Source: Gymnothorax reevesii (lineage: Eukaryota; Chordata; Actinopteri; Anguilliformes; Muraenidae). Taken from it: a stretch of DNA of 64,000 bases. Location of the stretch: contig CM056583.1 of NCBI GenBank assembly GCA_029721435.1, forward strand, positions 57,626,120 to 57,690,119. Reading direction: 5' to 3'. Positions 22,601 through 31,600 of this stretch are shown here, in pieces. Positions within the stretch are counted from its first letter, which is position 1. Each line of letters opens with the position of its first letter. Position numbers and translations under genes: made by a program. The notes beneath the pieces are model-generated. The model saw only the letters and a list, made by a program, of their open reading frames with translations. It was not told the DNA's origin and ran no database searches.

Positions 22601-25600
22601 CAAAAAGGCGCATTATGAAACCACTTACTGGACCCCAAGATGCGCCCTTACCACATAAAAATAGGAATGGCTGGATAGTGAGTGTTTTAATAAAAAAAGA
22701 AAAAACTTTGAAACCATTACCGGCATAATCCTTTGTTCTTTGATCGATGAGGCATGATCCATCATCTTGGCAGTTTTCCTCCCCTGTCTCTCTCCTCCAG
22801 CTGCCCCATTTTCTCAAATAAAATGTGGTCATGAATTAAAGGCTGGGTCTGCCGCAATGACGTAGCAAAACTAGACCGCGCGCTCTCAATTCTTGGTGCA
22901 TTCTGCCGAGGTCATATAGGCGCCAGCTTCCGGTCATGGCAAAAAGCAGAGTGAACATGGTAAGCACAGTGAACTACTCAGTTCAGAAATAAAATTATTG
23001 GGGGGGGGAAAAGCTTGCTATAGGGCACCTTTTTCAAATAAGGACATATAAATGAAAACTTCCAGGATAAAACCAATATGATCTAAATCCGGTTGACTAA
23101 TAATTTAATAATTTTTAATAATTTAATCTAATAATAATCTAATTTAGGTTTTGCATAGACTAAAAAGAGTTTATGTAATGATTTCACAGCCAACAGCGCA
23201 ACTCGATCTGAGCATTTTGAAACAAATCATTTCCATCCAAAGAGAGGGGGCATTGTGTGGTCTAGTTTTTTTTCTCTTCCTCACTGGTCTGTGGTCATGG
23301 CTGGGGGCGTGGTGAGGTAGACCTGCAAAGACCAACCACAAAAATGGGCCAGGGAAAACAACCTATCTTCTGGTGCCCTTTTTATAATGTTCATTCCAAT
23401 CAAGTATAATGCACATTTCCACCACTTTAATACATTCTACAATATTTTATGCCATTATCAACACTGTTTTGTATGACTCCTAAACAGTAGTGTAGTTTTC
23501 GAAGTACGCCCACAAGTGCACCTTATGTTCTTGGGTCATGGACGTGTTTTGATTGTCGCCAGGACAAATGCACATTTTTCTCCTACCTTTGTGTCTTTGT
23601 ATATTTTTAGGAAATTGTTTGAATATTTGTGTAGTTTACTGCTCTTTCCTACATTACCAAGCTTAAACAAATCTTATGATAATCGACTTCTCTCTAAGCA
23701 ACCAGAAAGTTTTTGACTAGTGAAAACTTGGCGGTCAAAGTCTTGGAGAAAAACAGTACTTGCAGGCCTAGGCTTCATTTTAATACTCGGCAGGAGCCTG
23801 GAAATATTCTCTAAATTTTACTGGCCTACAGAAAAATTCTTCAATTTCTGTTGAATTTTCAGTGGGAAGTTGCGCATTACAAAAAGAAATGACACGCCAT
23901 TGTCAATTGTTGCTTTAAAATGAAAACAACTGAAAAATGGTCAATCAAAGTCTTAAAGTATTAATTGCTCTGTGGAAGTGGCAGATTAAAAAGAGCTCCG
24001 ATACGGTGTTCCTACATAAATGCTGGCTTGCATCAGTTGGACATTTAAGGTGGAATGATGGTCTTTGCTGCAGTTGGATCTTCGGATTGACATTGTAAAT
24101 TAATTGACACCTCAAAGTTTCAAGACACATTTTAACATTTCATTTGTTGCTTGCATGACAGGCTTTTATCGACTGCTTTTTGTGCATTCAGTGAAACACT
24201 AAGTCTTTTCAATGTGATCGTAGAGAACTTTTGTTCTGTGCCCAGGTGTTATTGTCCAATACTGGTCATAAAGTGTACATTTTGACTTCTCTGCCATTTG
24301 TAGTTTTGCTGCAATGTGGCCATAAAGTGGAGCAATATGTTACTGCATTGTAGAGTGCGTACTTGAGCAGCATTGCTCTAAGGAAGGAATTTGTTCAAAA
24401 GATGAGCAAATGTATTTCTTAAACAGAGGGAATTGGAGATAAAAGCATGTGTGTTTAAATAAGCCTGTTTCCAACAAAGACCTAGTACCCTCTGCAGTTG
24501 AGGTAAATTGAAGTCCTGGCCACTATTTTAAGAAATGAGGTACAGTCCCCAGCAAGGTTGTCCATCAAAGTGACATTTACTGTGAAATAATTAGCTATGG
24601 TGTGCAATTAGGGTTACAATTTTATATCCACTTAAGTGTATCATTCAGTGTACTTGATTGCCAGTAATGGTTTTAATTTCATGTGACATGTATTGATGCC
24701 AGTGGTGTCATGCTCAAAGTGAGATGAGATGAATCATTTCTTTATTAGCAAGTTGGCTGTGTATAACATGCAGATAGCGGAAGTTGCACTTGCTGTTTGA
24801 CCTCTGAAGACCTAACACTCCCAAGTATAACATGGGCGCAAAAGGATTTGCACATGTACATGTCTGTCCTGATAATCTGTCACACAGTTAAATCACTCAA
24901 AGTTGCAGCCAGAGTAATCCATTTTCCATCTGGGTTTGTTTTTGGAGTGGCCATCTATGCACCAGAATTTACTAATAGTGTGGTTGTCCTTCAGTTTCAT
25001 CCATACTGTATCAGTTTTATTATCCTTCCATGTTTGTACTTTTATTTTGTACGGACAAAGTCAGGTTATAACCCTTGTTTCACGGATATTTGAGGGATGT
25101 GGGAGCCCCTCCAGGGAATACAAGGAGCAGTCGTGTCTTAGCTGGTTAGGTTCCAGAAGGTCACCCATTTCCATTTGAAATTCAAGTTGCTTTGCATTGT
25201 TTCAATATAATGCACTTTATTTATGCCTAATTGATTGCACTTGAGCTTAAGGGTCATTTGGAATCTAGCGGAATGCTGGATATAACTAGGACTCTTAAAA
25301 ATTGTTGACAAACGGTAAATGGTGGCTGTATTTTAGGGCTGGGCAATATGGACTAAGTCATATCTTTTTTTTTTTTCCTTTTTCCCCCCCTCCCCTTTTC
25401 AGCTGAATGGTGATACTTGGTCTATTTTTTTTCTGTGACATAATTGGGGATTCCCCCAAAGCATTATAGCATAGCGTCCCTATTAGATTCATTCCATAAC
25501 CAATTTGTGAATATAGTTTGTTTGCAAATGATCTGTTAATCAACTACTCGGTTTTGTGTGGATTTAAAACCCGTAAACGTTCGTACAAACGGGAATGAGA

Positions 25601-28600
25601 GATGGTCATGGCATTGGCGCAATGCTCAGACATAGGAAATGGAAATCTGCCACCACTAAGGTGCCAACAGAAATGAAATTTCTTGGGTAGTAAAAGCTGT
25701 TGAGAACCGTGCACCTCCCCTTAGCAAGTGTCAATTCTGCAACAGACCTGTGCCTTCGCCTGAGCTTGAAGCATATGCTCGAGTTTATAGGTGATAAGCT
25801 CAAGCGCAAATAGCCTGTGGTCTTATTGCTTACGCAGTGACTTCACCACTCATTCGCATTTGAACGAACTTTTGCGAATTATAAATCCAGAAAACTGAGT
25901 AGTTGACTACCGGTGGCTCGTGTGCAAACAAACTATATTCACAAATATTCATTCTGTACCTCTCCATAACCAAATGGAGCTAGTTAGCTGAATAACAACG
26001 TTCACCTAGAAATGAGTAACAAGCCTACCGATTATAACCAAGTTTGAAAATGATACAACTGCTCACTCTTCCGACCATCCGCCTGTTTTTACAGACTCCT
26101 CGTACTGCACTATATGGCGCAGTTTTAAGTGGTGGAAGAGATCTGTCGTGCTCAAACTTTTAGTCCTGACCGGTTTTCTTTACAGAAAATATTTTGCTGC
26201 TGGTCGTCTGACGCTTTAAAACCAAACCATCTCCAAATTATCGAGCCATTAATTTTTGTTTACAGACCAACCACTCCTCTGCGGCACGCTCCGTCTCCAT
26301 GTTGTCGCTGAGTGGAGGGGGAGGGCTTGTGGTCATAGAGCGAGGGAGGTGGAGCAGGAAGATTGTGTGCGAGTGAGAGACGGGGACAGAGGGAAAGGAG
26401 AAATGGGCCCTTACTGTATTGATACAAGAGATATTGTCCTGTGGTATATCTCGTTTAGAAAGGCATCAATATATTTTAAATTATCGAGATATCGCCCAGC
26501 CCTACTATATATAAACCTTCTGTAAATAACACACTTGGTAATACTGTCACATTACTGGAGCATTGCGAAAAAGAATATTTTTCAAAAGAACAATTATCAA
26601 CATTTAGACATCTTTGTTAACAAACAAAAGGGGCTCTACTGAAACTAACATTGGAGCAGTTTTATTTATTTATTTTTAACTTAAGTGGTGAACATATGCA
26701 ATGACTGCTCCAATGAGGTGTAATTTTATCCATAATTGCTGTACCACATCAGGGAAAAATACTACCAACCTGAGCTTTTTTGTTATTTTGATTTGTTGGG
26801 TTTTTTACATTTTATACACACATTGCTGAAACTTCTCATCACATACTTGACTTTGGTTAAAATGAACTTTGGTTAAGAGGTGCTTCCCTATTTTTAAATC
26901 AGCATTGATTAGAAAAATGGGTGAAAATGGCCCTTTTTATTTCTTCCCCCCGAAGTATTCAGAGGACATGCATGTCCTCCAAATTGGTGTGATCTCTTCC
27001 ATATCTGCTGCTGCCCATCAGCAATGAATCTTCAAAATGTGAATTCAATTTTCAGTTTTTAATTTTTAGGAACTCTCTGTACTTAATTTTATGGAAAATA
27101 TGTACTCTCAACTGAACTGGGATGGAAAATAACTATTAGGTCAGCCTCGCTGTTCTCTACTACTTTAAAACTGCTTTTAACCATATTTCCTACATGCATA
27201 GTTTTTGAGAGCTTTTTGCAGCGGTGGTGAAAACGGGCTGAATTTCATCTGTACTTCAGGTGGAAGAGATTGAGGTCAGATTTACACTTTAAGTTGATTC
27301 CCCTGTTCATTCAGCAGTGTACACGAATATTGCTCTTCAACCCAAAACTGAAAATTATGATGGAATAAAATGGAACAGTGTAATTCATATGAAATATAAG
27401 GTCTCTATACTTGAACCCATTTTAAATGTAAAATACAAGCAATCAAGAATTCCATAACCCTTTTTTTTCCTGCCAGATTAATTTACCTACTGAACGGTGC
27501 CTTTATAAATAGCCCATAACTTTTCAAAGTTAGGAGCCATGGGCCCATTTGTGTGCTTTGGCTTCCCAATCCCTGACTACAAACTAAAGCCAGTTGGTTC
27601 CACATTACTTGCTTTGACTGGTGTCTTTTCAGACCATAATGGGCTGTAGGCAGGTTTTTATGAAAAAGTTTTTCTAAATTGGAAAAAATATGGGCTGTAT
27701 AATATCTGCTGACAGACCTCATGCTGGGCCTCTGCCTAAGGAAATGTATATAATGCTTGCACACAAATTTGTTAATTTACATATTTTTGGGTTGTTTGGG
27801 TGAAAGGAAAAAGGTGAAAGCATAGAGTTTCTGATGTGGTGTTTAAAAAATAAATAAAAAATAACCCCTTGGCCTGTCCTGTATTAACCTGGAGGGTCTG
27901 ATTTTTCAGTGGGGGCATATTTGTGCATTTAGGAAATTCAGGGGTATTTGACTCCTCCCATCGTGTGTGGGGCTGTTCTTATGAGCAAACTATTGAGAAG
28001 CCACAAATGTTGAGGGCATTTAGGGTTGTTCTCGCTGCTTATGGGTTAAAGTTGGGGTTAGGTTTAGGGTGGATTTATTTGGTTACTGTTTGGGTTGGGG
28101 AAAGGCTGTACAGAACGAATGCATGTCAATGCCCTCAGATACTAGCTTATACAGAGAGTGTGTGTGTGTGCATGCGAGAGAGATGCTTTCACCTTTTGCA
28201 CAGGTAAGATCTGAGGTGTTGTGGGGGGGAGGGAGAATGGGAGTGCAAATGTTATTTTTGTGAATTTGTTCTTGAACATTTAACATTCTGTCACGTTTAT
28301 ACGCTACAGGTTACAAAGTGCGAGCCATGTAAACACAGCAGTACTTTTACACAAACGGGGGCTGGCCAAGAGGGTTCTGGTGACCGCACCCAAAATGGGG
28401 AGAGCCACTGAGCTCAAGCTGAAGTGTTTCAAAAAAGAAAAATTTACTTTCAAAGCAAATGTAAAACATAAGTGAGAAGCTTCAAGGATGTGGTACAAAA
28501 CACTATTTCATCTTTTGTTTCAATTGTGTAAATTCCATAGACTTATTACAAAGCTAAAAGTGTACAGAATGGTGTAAATGGTTGTCTAGGTTTTTTAAAC

Positions 28601-31600
28601 ATGCATGCATGGGCTGATTTATATCAGGTGATTATTCCAGATGCAATTCTATAGACCTGTGAAGCTGTTGGAGCAGTAAACCCTGTGTTGTGTCGGTGCA
28701 TCTGGTGGTTTGCAGCATTTAGGGCTTTGGAGTTGGTTGAACCATTCTTCGTGTGTCGATTTTTGTTTTTTGGGGGGGCAATAGGGGGCTTGTAGGTCAC
28801 CTGAATTGCATCTGAAATAATTCAATTTTACATGGAAAAATGTTTTTAGTTGATTTTTTTTTTTTTTGGTTATTTTACTCTTAATGGCATTAATGGAGCA
28901 TCTACCAAATAATTTTCATGTAATAGAATAAATATCCCCATTTAATGAAATGTACACATCCAGTCTATGTATAGCCTGGTCAGGGAAGAAATGTATACTT
29001 ATAGAATTAAAGCCTAAAATTCTGTGAAGTCCCTGTGTTTAAAAATCACTTGAATGAGGGGTAACTGAGGTTTTGAGAGCACCGCCCCATCCCCCTAACG
29101 AGCTGGCGGGCTCGGTGCAGAAGTGGCTCCTTAGAGGGAAACGTCTTCATTTCTTCGTTTATTTCCCCAGCATCGCTGGAGACAGAGGTGGCTTCATAAA
29201 GCCTGGTGGTAAGTTAATGAGTATTGCGCTGGCTAGTTATTCAATCAAAACCGCTTTTTCACTTATACACTTATTTTCATCAAAGGTCTCCAGGAAGGTC
29301 AGTTGGGTGACTAAAGGGTTCAATGAAGTTAAAATCCCTGTGATTAATTTTTTCATTGGGTATTTTCAAAAGTTCACTTTGTAAAGGTTACCATGGGCAA
29401 CAATTTACTCAAGTCATTTATTTCATTTTGGGACACTGGGCAATGCTCAGTTTTAGTGTAATGAGCATTTTTGTGGTTCTACATAGTGGTTGTAAAAAGT
29501 TAAAAGGGGATTGATGGAGTCTAGAATTCTGTGTTAATTTGGTTTCCAAAGCCATGGTTTTTCAGTAACTTTTTCAAACTGGGTTTACCTTAAAATTGAC
29601 TTAATACTACGGGTTTCCAACTTGTTTCAGTGCAAAACATTGTTTGAAAATGTGTGTTGAGGGTATCAGGGGTTTGAATGTGCAGAAGCTCAGGGGTCTT
29701 GTGGTCCTGGGCTGATCGGGTTTTTGTAGTTGATGCATGGACTCTGAACTCAACTCTTTCCCCTTCTCTCTCTCTCTCCTTCCCCGCTCCCTTGGACCTG
29801 CAGGAATGGGTGGTGGAATGGGTGAGTATCTGCTCTGATTTCGGATCTGCAGCTGGATTGGTGCTGGTTGGCCAGCAGCCTTAATGGCGTGAGAGTGGCT
29901 GTAGTTTCAGTCCGTCAGTTCAGATCATTGTAGTGTACTGCTGCGGCTACATATCACCGCTCAGCATTCTGGGGCTTTTGAACTGATTCTACTTTCCCAG
30001 GTCTTGACTGGAGACTGTGGTTTGGTGGGTGGTTTAAAAGGGGGGAAATGACTGTTCTCAAGGTTTCTTGAGTGCACGTGAGAGTGGTGGTAACAAACTG
30101 GTGTATTTGCCCTTCAGGCCGAATGGAGGAGCAGGACGACTCCGAGAACAGCACAATCTACATCACGGGCCTTACGGAGAACGCAACACTGGAGGAGATG
30201 GTGGAGTTTTTCAAGCACTGCGGAGTCATCCGGGTAAAGACTGTTAAACTGCTTATTTGGCTGGTGTTGAGCATATTTATTTGAGGTACTTGGTGGGGAG
30301 GGTTAGCCATTTTAGACTTCAGTGACTATGAAAAGCGCAGTTGTCAGAGTTCTGACTTGTCCGTTAAATTGTCCTCGATGTGCAGTAGAGTACTGAATGG
30401 CGTGAAAATGAGTACCCTGCTCTGCTGTCCGTAGATAAACAAGCGGACAGGTCTGCCTGCTGTGAACATCTACACAGACAAGGATTCCGGGAAGCCTAAA
30501 GGTGATGCCACCCTGTCTTACGAGGAGCCCCCTTGTGCTAAAGCAGCTGTGGAGTGGTTTGACGGTAAGCCTCGCCCTTCCCTTTTTTAAGGCAGTTGTT
30601 TCTAACCTCCCCTACCCCAAATGACCATGTCTGGGTGTCAAATTGATTGCAAATGTTTGACAGTTGGAAGAGCACTTAAACTTCTGGGCTTGCCCAAACA
30701 GTGTTCGTAAGATTAGTTAAATGTTTCACTCAATGTTGCTGCATCAGTGTTTCATCCTCTCCTCAGGGCACACTTGGTCAGATCCAGGTATTTGTTGTGT
30801 TGTACCGTAACACCTGATGTAACTGATCAAGGCAATGATGAGATGCATCAGGTCTTGTTAAGATGGAACACGACAAATTCCTGGTTCTGGCTGATTGTGC
30901 CCTGAGGAAAGATCTGGGAAACGCTGCGCTTTATTATAGCGACCAATGTGGCTGATAACTAATATCTAGAATACTGGTAGCTAGAAGTCCTGAAAAGAAT
31001 TGTTTTTGCAGGCCGGGGTCTCAAGTAGGTGTGATCAATATTTGACCATGTCAGGGTGAAGATCGAGGCTCCATCCTTATTTTACTTTTACAAATCGGAG
31101 AGGTTGATTAATTCCTGCTTTCGGGTGTGTTGCCCTCATTCACTTTTAAGAGCTTTAGTGTTTTGCTCATTTTGCATGAACTTGTAATGTTGTGCCCTGG
31201 TGGTTCTGCAGGTAAGGAGTTCCAGGGGAAGAAGCTGAAGGTGTCGATGGCACGGCGTAAGCCCATGATGGGCATGATGAGGGGTGGCATGCCCATGCGA
31301 GACGGCCGAGGGATGATGGGCCGCGGAGGTGCGTTCAGCTGCCTCACTTCCTGCCAACTTCCCTGCATCCTCATCACATTAATTATGTCTCCCCCTTCCT
31401 GGGGGGGGGACATATTGTTTTTGCCTGAATTCCCGTTGGCGTCGGCGTTCCCATTTGTTTCCGGAGCATAACTCAAACTGTTCGACCGATTCTCACCAAA
31501 TTTGATAGTGTCTCTCCATAACATGTAGATGTGCCTTTTGAGGGTTTCAACTGCTTTTGAATTTTATTTTTCCTGTTTCCATGGCAACAATTTGGACTTA

